Below, in pieces: positions 34,507 through 42,118 of a stretch of DNA of 64,000 nt. Under the pieces are notes generated by a model. That model saw only the letters and a list, made by a program, of their open reading frames with translations, did not search any database and was not told the DNA's origin. The DNA comes from WS-9 sp036274595 (lineage in GTDB: Bacteria; Eisenbacteria; RBG-16-71-46; SZUA-252), in NCBI GenBank assembly GCA_036274595.1, contig DASUFL010000082.1, forward strand, positions 1 through 64,000. Direction: 5' to 3'. The stretch's first letter is position 1; each line of letters opens with the position of its first letter. The position numbers and the translations under genes are program-made.

Positions 34507-35118
34507 ATGTCCAAGCATCCCGTGAAGCCTCTCCCCTACGCGAACGACGCGCTCAAGGGGATCGGATCCAAGACCATCGAGATCCACCACGACAAGCTCT
34601 ACGCGGGCTACGTGAACAAGCGAAACGAGATCGAGGAAGCGCTCGCCAAGGTCGACCGGAGCAAGGCCAACCAGATCTACAGCGAGATGCGCGGCCTGAA
34701 GCACGAGGAGACCTTCGCCGCCAACGGCCAGATCCTCCACGAGATCTATTTCTCGATCATGGGCGGTGACGGCAATCCGCAAGGCGAGGTCGTCGATAAG
34801 ATCAAGGAAGACTTCGGCACGTTCGCGGCGTGGGAGGAGGACTTCAAGGCGTCCGCCATGTGCGCCCGCGGCTGGGTCGTGCTCGCGTACGATCCCACCG
34901 ACGGCCGGCTCCACAACTTCATCGGCGACTCGCAAAACCAGGGCGGCGTGTGGGGAACCTTCCCGATCCTGAACTGCGACACGTACGAGCACTCCTACTT
35001 CATCGACTACGGCAGCGACCGGAAGGCCTACGTCGAGGCGTTCATGCGCAACATCAACTGGACCGAAGTGAACCGGCGTCTCGCGGCCGCGGTCCAGATG
35101 CAGATGGCCAGGAAGTAG
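34507..35118 (+). CDS. Divergent Fe/Mn-family superoxide dismutase
   Basis: 203 aa, normal SOD length. The four metal ligands are placed as expected: His27 (IEIHHDK), His78 (GQILHEIYF), Asp158 and His162 (DTYEHSYFIDYG). The usual KHH stretch after the first ligand reads K30-L31-Y32, so the second-sphere His is Leu; the gateway Tyr (Tyr35 in GYV) remains. The usual DVWEHAYY reads DTYEHSYF. These changes mark a diverged subgroup. Expected to convert superoxide to oxygen and peroxide, but altered or absent activity is possible. AAAGGAG at spacing 9 supports the ATG. No export signal. Followed by an intrinsic terminator. Confidence 0.82.
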   Translation: MSKHPVKPLPYANDALKGIGSKTIEIHHDKLYAGYVNKRNEIEEALAKVDRSKANQIYSEMRGLKHEETFAANGQILHEIYFSIMGGDGNPQGEVVDKIKEDFGTFAAWEEDFKASAMCARGWVVLAYDPTDGRLHNFIGDSQNQGGVWGTFPILNCDTYEHSYFIDYGSDRKAYVEAFMRNINWTEVNRRLAAAVQMQMARK

Positions 35119-35140
35119 ACGACGGCTCGTTGCAGTCCGG

Positions 35141-35180
35141 CGGGCGCGCGTGCAAAACGCACGGCGCCCGCTTTCGTTTG
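35141..35180 (+). terminator. Intrinsic terminator after the superoxide dismutase gene
   Basis: CGGGCGCGCGTGC (35141-35153) pairs with GCACGGCGCCCG (35159-35170) as a 12-bp stem with one bulged G and an AAAAC loop, followed by CTTTCGTTTG. It begins 22 bases after the stop codon. Confidence 0.7.
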
Positions 35181-35345
35181 TCCTCCGCGCGCCCGACCCT
35201 TCGCCGCAGCTGACCGGGAACGCTGCACTTAGCGCCCCGCCTCCAAACGCACGACCCATGGCATGTCCCTTGCTCTTCGCCCTCCGGGATTATCTGTTCC
35301 TGCCTCCCGACGCGATGGGGATCGCGAAGGACCAAGGAGATCGAC

Positions 35346-35885
35346 ATGATCAGGGGAATGCGGTACGCGCTGGCCTTGCTGGCGATCGCGGGGGCGTTCG
35401 CGATCGGAGGGTGCACGGACGAGTCGTCGCGCAACACGCTGACGGTGGTCACGATCAACGAAGGAAACGCCTATGCGAGCGATCTCCTCAACGAGGCGGA
35501 TACCGCGCAGGTCTTCATCCCGGTGGACCAGGTCGAAGTGACGCTGGGCAACATCCCGAACGGCGGCGGAGATCCCATCGGGCCCGGCGAGCCGTTTTCA
35601 GAGATCGTCGTGACGGGTTACACGGTGACCTACGCGAACGGCATCTACGGCACCGTGACCGGCGGCATGAACCTCCGCGTGCCTTCGGGCGGAACGGCGA
35701 CCGGATCGATCGCGCTCAGCAACATCGCCGACAAGGCGGCGCTTCCGCTCTCGACCGCGTCCACCACCACGGCGACGGTCCGGTTCACCGGTTACAACTA
35801 CCAGTACGGGATTCGAGCCGGAGACACGGTCTGGGCTGAGGCCACGATCACGGTCCAGGTGGCCAACTTCGGAGACGAGGGGTAG
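35346..35885 (+). CDS. Small lipoprotein of unknown function
   Basis: 179 aa. A lipoprotein signal (YALALLAIAGAFAIGGC) ends in a lipobox with the modified Cys at about residue 23. The mature part is Thr/Val/Gly-rich and predicted beta (VVTGYTVTYANGIYGTVTGG, IALSNIADKAALPLS), compatible with a single Ig/FN3-like sandwich; no enzymatic motif is seen. AAGGAG lies six bases before the ATG. It stands alone between two intrinsic terminators, so it is a monocistronic unit. Its promoter is in the 35181-35345 gap, where TTGCTC and TATCTG occur but only 15 bases apart. Probably anchored to the outer or inner membrane facing the periplasm. Confidence 0.7.
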   Translation: MIRGMRYALALLAIAGAFAIGGCTDESSRNTLTVVTINEGNAYASDLLNEADTAQVFIPVDQVEVTLGNIPNGGGDPIGPGEPFSEIVVTGYTVTYANGIYGTVTGGMNLRVPSGGTATGSIALSNIADKAALPLSTASTTTATVRFTGYNYQYGIRAGDTVWAEATITVQVANFGDEG

Positions 35886-35910
35886 CAAGACCGCATCCAT
35901 CGCGATCCCC

Positions 35911-35950
35911 GCGGCCCGGGCCGGAAACGGTCCGGGCCGCTTCGTTTTTC
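35911..35950 (+). terminator. Strong intrinsic terminator with GAAA tetraloop
   Basis: GCGGCCCGGGCCG (35911-35923), loop GAAA, CGGTCCGGGCCGC (35928-35940): a 13-bp stem with one G-T pair, followed by TTCGTTTTTC. It lies 25 bases after the lipoprotein stop. The opposite strand lacks a T run, so it acts on the plus strand only. Confidence 0.8.
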
Positions 35951-35960
35951 GGAGGCGGGT

Positions 35961-36440
35961 CTAGGGGCTCGGGCTTCCGCCCGGCTTCAGCACCATGAGC
36001 GCCATCGCGAGAAGCGGCGCCGCGAGCGCCACCATCCCCCAGAGCTTCCACTGCCCCGAGAGCTGGTCATAGCGATCCCAGTCCATGGTCCCATCGACGC
36101 CGGCGCGCGAGACGGCGAGCAGCTGCCGCTGGAGCGGGACGAGCCGGATGCCGAACGCCGCGCCCGACAGAGCGAAGAGACCGATCGACGACGAGATCCA
36201 GTGGGTGCGCAGGATGGGATAGTGTCCCAGGAGCGCGGCCATGACTCCCCCGATCACGATCAGGATCGCGCCCGGATTCGTGAACCAGCGGTCGCTCGCG
36301 ATGATGCCCGCCATCGTGTGCGCAATGATGCGCGGATCCCGCGTCCTGTCTCCGAACAGCTTCCAGAAGACCCCGACCGTGATGTTGCCGAGGAAGAGAA
36401 CGACCGCGACGAGGTGCAGCAGCTTCGAGGCTTCGTACAT
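35961..36440 (-). CDS. DUF2269-like integral membrane protein
   Basis: 159 aa with four hydrophobic helices: LLHLVAVVLFLGNITVGVFW, GAILIVIGGVMAALLGHYPIL, WISSSIGLFALSGAAFGIRL and LWGMVALAAPLLAMALMVL. The opening MYEASKLLHLVAVVLFLGN with its helix-1 His resembles DUF2269/YgaP-like predicted membrane proteins, in which conserved His residues may bind haem. GGAGGGGG lies just before the ATG. It follows the kinase gene (stop at 36479) by 38 bp, and may be the last gene of the CstA-kinase transcription unit. Function unknown. Confidence 0.7.
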   Translation of the reverse strand: MYEASKLLHLVAVVLFLGNITVGVFWKLFGDRTRDPRIIAHTMAGIIASDRWFTNPGAILIVIGGVMAALLGHYPILRTHWISSSIGLFALSGAAFGIRLVPLQRQLLAVSRAGVDGTMDWDRYDQLSGQWKLWGMVALAAPLLAMALMVLKPGGSPSP

Positions 36441-36478
36441 GCCCCCTCCGGGGTGCGGAGCGAAGGCCGGCGCGCCGG

Positions 36479-38974
36479 CTAGAGGAGCCCTTCCACCTTG
36501 TAGAGATTGGTGAGGAAGCGAGGGTAGCTGTAGACGAAATGCTCCGCGTCGGGCGTCATCACGATGCGCGTCAGCGTCACGACCCCCGCCAGCGATCGGG
36601 GCGCGAGGTCAGCCCAGTGCGTCTTCTCGCCGGTCTCGATGTCGATGCGGATCGTGGGAGCCGGAACCTCGCCGCGGATCATGTAGAGGAGGGCTCCGCC
36701 GTCCCGGGTCCACCCGATGATCCGCGCGCGGCCCGGTATGCCGGGAAGCGATCGGGGCTCGCTTCCGTCCATCGGAAAGATCGTGAATTCACCGTCCGCA
36801 CCCTGCGCGACCACTCGGCTTCCATCGGGCGAGACGCGCACTTCCTGGAAACCGCTCAGCTCCCGGTCCCCGATCCGGGTCCACCGGGCGGTCTCGATGT
36901 CCACGCGATAGAGTCCCGACCCATGCCCCGGCTCGTTCCCCGTCACGAGCAGGCTCTTCCCGTCCGGGTGCCAGGCTCCCCAGCGCACCACCAGCCCTTC
37001 CGTCTCGATCGGCCGCGGCTCCCCCACTCCCGTGGGAAGGAGGACGGGCCGGATGTTTTGAAGCTGAAGCGCGAGCGCCCAGCGGCCGTCCGGAGAGAAC
37101 TGCACGGCCGAGCCGTCTCCGAGGCGCACGGCGGGCGATCCGTCCACATCGCGCATGTAGACCGACTGTCCGGAGCCTCCGCCGGCGCCCGTCTCGTCGA
37201 AGAGCACGGTGCGGGCATCCGGAGAGAGATCCCGCACCAGGGACCAGTCGAGCCAGGTCAGGTCGCGCATCACGTCCCCGGCGCGATTCCGGTACTCCAT
37301 CCGCAGCCGCTCGTCCCCTTGCGCGATGAGGAGGGTGCCGCTCCGAGAGATGTCCTGAACGTCGCTCGCGCCTGGCGCGCTGAAGACCTGCCGCGTGGCG
37401 CCGTCCGTGCGGACCGCATGGACGACACGGTCCGCGCCCACCTTCGCTCCGGAGAACCAGATCTCATCGCCCTTCGGCGTCCAGGCGAGGCCGCGCGTGG
37501 AGGCGAAGTCCCCCACGAGCTGCCGCACGTTGCCTTCCATGTCGACGACGGCGACACGGCCCGCGTCGTCGCCTCGAAATGGATGATCGATGAACGCGAT
37601 CGACTTGCCGTCCGGAGCGATCCGCGCGTGGCTGGCCCATCCCGGCGTCTGGTAGAGAACCCGTCCGACCGGATACTCGAGCCGGATCATCCCCTGCTTC
37701 TCGCGGATGACCGAGAGGTTCCGCCCGTCCGGCCCCCAGTCTGCCTCGACCACATTGTCGACCAGCTCACGGGCGGCGCCGCCGCCGAGCGGCATGCGCG
37801 CCAAGGTCCCGGCGGACACGAAGCCTCCGAGGAACACCGTGCGCAGGCAGACGGCCAGCTCGCTGGTCGCGGCACACACCGACATGAGATCGCTGCCGGG
37901 AACGCCGAGGGCACGCGCTTCCGGACTCCCCGGATACGACCAGTAGAGGCGGAGCGGGGTGCCTTCGAGCGCCGCGCCATAGATCACGGACTGTCCGTCC
38001 GGGGCGAAGCGCGCGGTGCGCACGTTTCCTTCGCGGTAGGTCACCCGCTCGAAGCGAGGGAATTGAATGGCGGGCGCGGCGGCCGCGACGGGTTGCGATG
38101 GGGTCGCGGCGGAAGGCTCGAGCTCCTCGAGCAGCTCGAGCGCGAATCCGAGATCGCTCGCGGTCTGAAAGCGATGCTCGGGGAGCTTCTCCAGGCAACG
38201 CGACACGACACGGCCGATGCCCGGTGCCTCCGACTCGACCTCCCGTGGGAGGGGCGGCGTGTCGCGATTCAAGATCGCGCTCATGCGATCGGCCGGCGTC
38301 GCGCCGGGGAACGCCTTCTCGCCCGTCAGCATCTCGTAGAGGATCGCGCCGAACGCGAAGAGGTCCGTGCGCTGATCGATCGCCTGCTCGCGAATCTGCT
38401 CCGGCGCCATGTAGCTCGCCGTGCCGAGAATCGTCCCGGTGCGCGTGAGCCCGGGCAGCACGCTCGCGGTCTCCTCACCCGCGGCGCCGTCCGACTGGAA
38501 GAGCTTCGCGATGCCGAAGTCGAGGATCTTGAGAACGCCGCTTCGGTTCAGGAACAGGTTCTCGGGCTTGAGATCGCGATGAACGATCCCCGCCGCGTGC
38601 GCGGACGCCAGGCCGTGGGCGATCTGCACCGCGAGCGCGACCGCGCGCCGGGCCGGCAGCGGGCCGCGCGAGAGCGACGGGCGCAGCGTCTCCCCTTCGA
38701 GCATCTCGGAGACGATGTAGGGAGCGCCGTCCGACGTGCCGAGATCGTGAATGATGACGATGTTGGGATGGTTGAGCTGCCCGGCCGCGCGGGCTTCGAT
38801 CTGGAACCGGCGGAGGCGTTCCTTGTCGGAGGCGAGCTCGGGCGGGATCACCTTCACCGCGACGTCGCGCCCCAGCCGGTCGTCGCGGGCCCGGTAGACG
38901 ACGCCCATGCCCCCCTCGCCCACGCGCCCCACGATCTCGTACGGTCCGAGCCGTGTCCCCGGAGCGATGGCCAT
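36479..38974 (-). CDS. Ser/Thr protein kinase fused to WD40/TolB-like beta-propeller
   Basis: 831 aa. The kinase domain fills residues about 8-275: glycine loop VGEGGMGVVYRA, ATP Lys in DVAVKVIPP, catalytic loop IVHRDLKPENLFL, DFG in LKILDFGIAK, and the APE segment YMAPEQIR, so it should be active. Residues about 300-831 are propeller repeats of the TolB/PD40 kind ('RFAPDGQSVIYGA', 'VSPDGSRVVAQG'). No hydrophobic segment is found between the halves, so the protein looks cytoplasmic, unlike many kinase-propeller fusions with a membrane helix. The ATG at 38974 is one base after the stop of the CstA-like gene. The targets are unknown. Confidence 0.88.
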   Translation of the reverse strand: MAIAPGTRLGPYEIVGRVGEGGMGVVYRARDDRLGRDVAVKVIPPELASDKERLRRFQIEARAAGQLNHPNIVIIHDLGTSDGAPYIVSEMLEGETLRPSLSRGPLPARRAVALAVQIAHGLASAHAAGIVHRDLKPENLFLNRSGVLKILDFGIAKLFQSDGAAGEETASVLPGLTRTGTILGTASYMAPEQIREQAIDQRTDLFAFGAILYEMLTGEKAFPGATPADRMSAILNRDTPPLPREVESEAPGIGRVVSRCLEKLPEHRFQTASDLGFALELLEELEPSAATPSQPVAAAAPAIQFPRFERVTYREGNVRTARFAPDGQSVIYGAALEGTPLRLYWSYPGSPEARALGVPGSDLMSVCAATSELAVCLRTVFLGGFVSAGTLARMPLGGGAARELVDNVVEADWGPDGRNLSVIREKQGMIRLEYPVGRVLYQTPGWASHARIAPDGKSIAFIDHPFRGDDAGRVAVVDMEGNVRQLVGDFASTRGLAWTPKGDEIWFSGAKVGADRVVHAVRTDGATRQVFSAPGASDVQDISRSGTLLIAQGDERLRMEYRNRAGDVMRDLTWLDWSLVRDLSPDARTVLFDETGAGGGSGQSVYMRDVDGSPAVRLGDGSAVQFSPDGRWALALQLQNIRPVLLPTGVGEPRPIETEGLVVRWGAWHPDGKSLLVTGNEPGHGSGLYRVDIETARWTRIGDRELSGFQEVRVSPDGSRVVAQGADGEFTIFPMDGSEPRSLPGIPGRARIIGWTRDGGALLYMIRGEVPAPTIRIDIETGEKTHWADLAPRSLAGVVTLTRIVMTPDAEHFVYSYPRFLTNLYKVEGLL

Positions 38975-38975
38975 C

Positions 38976-40835
38976 TCAGGCGAGCGGCGGCTCGGCGGGA
39001 GCGCCGAGCTCGGCGACGTGGGCCATCGGGATCTCGGCTGCGCCAAGACGGCGCGCCGCGAGAATGACCGCCCACCGGCGGACCGAGTCCGCCAAAACCG
39101 TGGCCACGAGGAGGAGGAGCACGATGCTCAGGACGCCGTCGAGGTACCCGACGAATGGTCCCTTGTCCGCGATGTAGGACGGCGAGAGGTAGCGGAGCGT
39201 GTTGAGCACTCCGGCCGTCATCGTGGTCACGGTGAGGAAGCAGAGCGGGAGGAACGTGGTGAGCGCGTACGCCGCCGGGCGTTGACGCAGGATGAACGTG
39301 GTGCCCGCGGCCAGGGCGATCACCGCGAGGAGCTGGTTCGAGACGCCGAAGAGGGGCCAGATCGTCTCCACGCTCCCGGTCGCCATCATGGTGCCCCAGC
39401 AGAAGCAGACGACCGCGCCCACGAACGCCACGCTCACGACGTTGGTGGTGGAGCCGAGCGGGGCCCAGACCTTGCCGGCGACATCCTGGAAGAGATAGCG
39501 CGCGACGCGGGTGCCGGTATCGAGCGCGGTCAGAATGAAGACCGCTTCGAACATGATCGCGAAGTGGTACCAGTACGCCATGAGATTCCCCATGCCGGGG
39601 ATCTGCCGGAGGATGTTGGCCATGCCCACGGCGAGCGAGACCGCGCCCCCGGTGCGCCCCTGGAGCGTCTCCTCCCCCACGAGCCGCGTGAGCTCCTGGA
39701 GCTGGTGCGGCTGGATGCCGAGCGCGGCCACCGCCTTCGGCACGCCATTGATGAGGAAGTAATCGGCGGGGGCGAGCGTGGTGGCCGCCACCAGCGCCAT
39801 GATCGCGACGAGCCCCTCGGTGAGCATCGCGCCGTAGCCGATGAAGCGAATGCTCGGCTCGTCGGGGACCATCCGCGGCGTCGTCCCCGATCCGATCAGC
39901 GCGTGGAAGCCGCTGATCGCGCCGCACGCGATCACGATGAAGCAGAACGGAAAGACCTTCATCCCCGGAAGAACCGGGCCGGACCCGTCGATGAACGACG
40001 TGACCGGCGGCATGAGCAGCCTCGGATGGACGATCGCGACCCCCAGGACGAGGAGCGCGATCGTGCCGATCTTCATGTAGGTCGAGAGATAGTCGCGCGG
40101 GCAGAGAAGCAGCCAGACCGGGAGCGTCGCCGCGATGAATCCGTAGATCGGAAGGATCAGGTTCAGCGAGCGGGGTGCGAGCGTGAACCAGGGGGCGATC
40201 GAGGACTTCACGACCCACGGGCCCGCGATCACCGCAGCCAGGATGAGCGCCACGCCGATGAGGCTTCCCTCCACCACGCGTCCGGGGCGGAGGCGGTACA
40301 TGTACCAGCCGAAGAGGAGCGCCGCCGGGATGGTCATCGCCACGGTGAAGGTGCCCCAGGGCGAGCCCGCGAGCGCGTTCACGACGACGATGCCGAGCCC
40401 CGCGAGGAGGAGGAGCGTGATGAAGAGGATGGCGGCGGTCGCGGCGCCGTGGGCGACGGAGCCGATCTCCCGGCGCACGATCTCCGAGAGGGACGCCGCG
40501 CCGTGGCGCACGGAAGCGAACAGGATGATGAAGTCGTGGACGGCCCCGCCGAGGGCGGCGCCGAAGAGGATCCAGAGGGCGCCGGGGAGGTAGCCGAACT
40601 GGGCGGCGAGCACGGGGCCGATCAGAGGTCCGGATGCCGAGATCGCCGCGAAGTGATGGCCGAAGAGGACGAACTTGTTCGTCTTCACGAAGTCGCGTCC
40701 GTCGGCCTGCGTCACGGAGGGAACGGCGCGGAGCGGATCGAGGCGCGCGACACGGTAGGCCATGAACGCGCCGTAATAGCGGTAGGCGAACGAAAAGACG
40801 ACGATCGCGAGGAGCGGCAGGACGAGCGAATTCAC
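38976..40835 (-). CDS. cstA: CstA-family carbon starvation (peptide/pyruvate) transporter
   Basis: 619 aa, mostly transmembrane (about 14-16 helices). It starts from GTG 40835, preceded by GGAGGG. The family opening is visible: ADGRDFVKTNKFVLFGHHFAA is the conserved 'DG.Dy.PT...VlfGHHFA' segment (residues about 43-63), then GPVLAAQFGYLPGALWILFG and GGAVHDFIILFASVRHG. CstA proteins import peptides or pyruvate, typically under carbon limitation. It sits between two secreted Cys/His proteins and a kinase that begins one base after its stop, suggesting that the kinase senses or controls uptake; that link is inference. Confidence 0.9.
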   Translation of the reverse strand: MNSLVLPLLAIVVFSFAYRYYGAFMAYRVARLDPLRAVPSVTQADGRDFVKTNKFVLFGHHFAAISASGPLIGPVLAAQFGYLPGALWILFGAALGGAVHDFIILFASVRHGAASLSEIVRREIGSVAHGAATAAILFITLLLLAGLGIVVVNALAGSPWGTFTVAMTIPAALLFGWYMYRLRPGRVVEGSLIGVALILAAVIAGPWVVKSSIAPWFTLAPRSLNLILPIYGFIAATLPVWLLLCPRDYLSTYMKIGTIALLVLGVAIVHPRLLMPPVTSFIDGSGPVLPGMKVFPFCFIVIACGAISGFHALIGSGTTPRMVPDEPSIRFIGYGAMLTEGLVAIMALVAATTLAPADYFLINGVPKAVAALGIQPHQLQELTRLVGEETLQGRTGGAVSLAVGMANILRQIPGMGNLMAYWYHFAIMFEAVFILTALDTGTRVARYLFQDVAGKVWAPLGSTTNVVSVAFVGAVVCFCWGTMMATGSVETIWPLFGVSNQLLAVIALAAGTTFILRQRPAAYALTTFLPLCFLTVTTMTAGVLNTLRYLSPSYIADKGPFVGYLDGVLSIVLLLLVATVLADSVRRWAVILAARRLGAAEIPMAHVAELGAPAEPPLA

Positions 40836-40866
40836 GCGGGTGCGTCCCTCCGCAGATGTCGGATCG

Positions 40867-41406
40867 CTAGCGGGTGGTCCCCGCCGCCGCCGGAGCCGGA
40901 GCCGCGCCGCCCTTGTCCTCGTGCGGCGCCACCCTCGAGATCACGATGCCATACGCGTCGGAGCGGTGATAGACCACGCCCGTGACGTCCACCTTCTTGT
41001 GGATGTACGGCAGGAGCGGTTCGTTGGGATTCCGTCCCGGGAGCTCTCCGGCCACGAAATAGATCCGGTCGGCGTCGCGGTCGTAGATGGCGAGGGTCTG
41101 TCCCGAGCGCACGCAGTCGACGGCGCACTGGAAATGCCCGGTCCCGATCGACTTCGGCCCTGCCTCGAGGAAGCAGGCGGGATCCATGACCTCTCCGGTG
41201 ATCGTCTTCCGCTCCCCTTCGGGCTTCGGCTTGGCCGGCTTCATCGCGGACATGTCGTGCCCTTCATGTCCGGAATGCGCCGCGGCCGGTGCGGGGGTGG
41301 CGGGCTTCGTCGTGGACTTCGGGGCCTGCGCTTGGCCGGCTCCGAGCACGGCGACCGCAGCGACGAGCGCCACCGCGAGTCCGAGTGATGTCGTTCTGGA
41401 AGTCAT
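40867..41406 (-). CDS. Secreted Cys/His-motif protein, His/Met-rich, copy 1
   Basis: 179 aa with a signal peptide (SLGLAVALVAAVAVLGAGQAQA) and a low-complexity linker containing HSGHEGHDMSAM, a His/Met cluster of the kind that binds copper. The globular part carries GEVMDPACFLEAG, then HFQCAVDCVRSGQTLAIYD, and a beta-rich C-terminal half. The same layout (D-P-[AS]-C-[FW], His-x2-Cys-x3-Cys, GQTLAI) recurs in the next gene, so they are paralogues. Three Cys and one His suggest a metal or haem site; this is inference. It is 31 bp upstream of the CstA-like gene and probably co-transcribed with it. No named family recognised. Confidence 0.65.
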   Translation of the reverse strand: MTSRTTSLGLAVALVAAVAVLGAGQAQAPKSTTKPATPAPAAAHSGHEGHDMSAMKPAKPKPEGERKTITGEVMDPACFLEAGPKSIGTGHFQCAVDCVRSGQTLAIYDRDADRIYFVAGELPGRNPNEPLLPYIHKKVDVTGVVYHRSDAYGIVISRVAPHEDKGGAAPAPAAAGTTR

Positions 41407-41433
41407 GCCTTGCTCCTTCGCGCCCCGCTGCGT

Positions 41434-41913
41434 CTACTTCGCCGCCGCCTTGGCGGCCGAGTACGGCTCGACCGAGGCGACCTGGATGGCCATGATGCCG
41501 CCTCGCGTGAAGACCTTGCCTTTGACCAGGACCGACATGCCCGCGTAGTCGAGCACGCTCTTGTTGGGATCTTCGCCCGGCCGCTCGGCGGCCAGGATGT
41601 AGACCTTGTTCGTCTTCTTCTCGAGGATGGCGAGCGTCTGCCCCGCCTTGGCGCAGGCCACCATGCACTCCTTGTGCGCTTCGCCCTTGGCGCCGTTCAT
41701 CACCCAGCAGGAGGGATCGATGATGTCGCCGGCGATCGTCTTCACGCCGAGCTTGCCCGACGAGGGCGACCCCTTCGTGGAGGACGAGGACGCCTTGGCC
41801 GTGGTCGTCGTCTTGGTCGCCGTACCGGCCGACTTTTCCTGCGCCACCGCCGCCGTCACCACCGCCACCGTGAGCGCCACCACGACCAAAAGCGCGGTTC
41901 TGGACCGTCGCAT
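41434..41913 (-). CDS. Secreted Cys/His-motif protein, copy 2
   Basis: 159 aa. Signal peptide TALLVVVALTVAVVTAAVAQ, a Ser/Thr/Lys linker, then AGDIIDPSCWVMNG, HKECMVACAKAGQTLAILE and a beta-rich end (VYILAAERPGEDPN, IMAIQVASVEPYSA). It lacks the His/Met-rich linker of its paralogue. GGGAGG lies close before the ATG. First gene of the run 41434-36479 on the minus strand, 27 bp ahead of copy 1. The Cys/His pattern resembles one seen in unnamed periplasmic proteins of other bacteria; no enzymatic motif. Likely periplasmic, function unknown. Confidence 0.65.
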   Translation of the reverse strand: MRRSRTALLVVVALTVAVVTAAVAQEKSAGTATKTTTTAKASSSSTKGSPSSGKLGVKTIAGDIIDPSCWVMNGAKGEAHKECMVACAKAGQTLAILEKKTNKVYILAAERPGEDPNKSVLDYAGMSVLVKGKVFTRGGIMAIQVASVEPYSAAKAAAK

Positions 41914-41928
41914 TCCTTGCCTCCCTTG

Positions 41929-41934
41929 AATTTA
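41929..41934 (-). promoter_or_regulatory. Possible -10 element ahead of the Cys/His protein pair
   Basis: TAAATT on the minus strand, 15 bases before the ATG at 41913, in an unusually AT-rich patch of the divergent region. Transcription would start just upstream of or within the GGGAGG, so the leader would be very short. No -35. Confidence 0.3.
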
Positions 41935-42065
41935 CATGGATGAACCGGGGCCCGGTTGCCGCAAGGCTACCAGAGCGGCGCCCGTCCGGGCAACCCGCGA
42001 GCGTGCCTATGGCTACACCGCAACAGGGAACGCGGGTCCGCCGTGGCAGGCATCGGGCGCTCTGG

Positions 42066-42071
42066 TATCAT
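42066..42071 (+). promoter_or_regulatory. Candidate -10 element of the aminotransferase gene
   Basis: TATCAT, with GTGGCA 17 bases upstream (42043-42048) as a possible -35. The ATG at 42119 would have a leader of about 40 bases. Confidence 0.4.
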
Positions 42072-42118
42072 CCGGACGCTTCCCCAGCTTGGAGTCCAGG
42101 TCCACGACCGAGGTGCCC

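Noticed and set aside
36466..36479. 14-base perfect palindrome at the end of the kinase gene
   Set aside because: No loop and no T run, so not a terminator; such GC palindromes are expected by chance at this composition.
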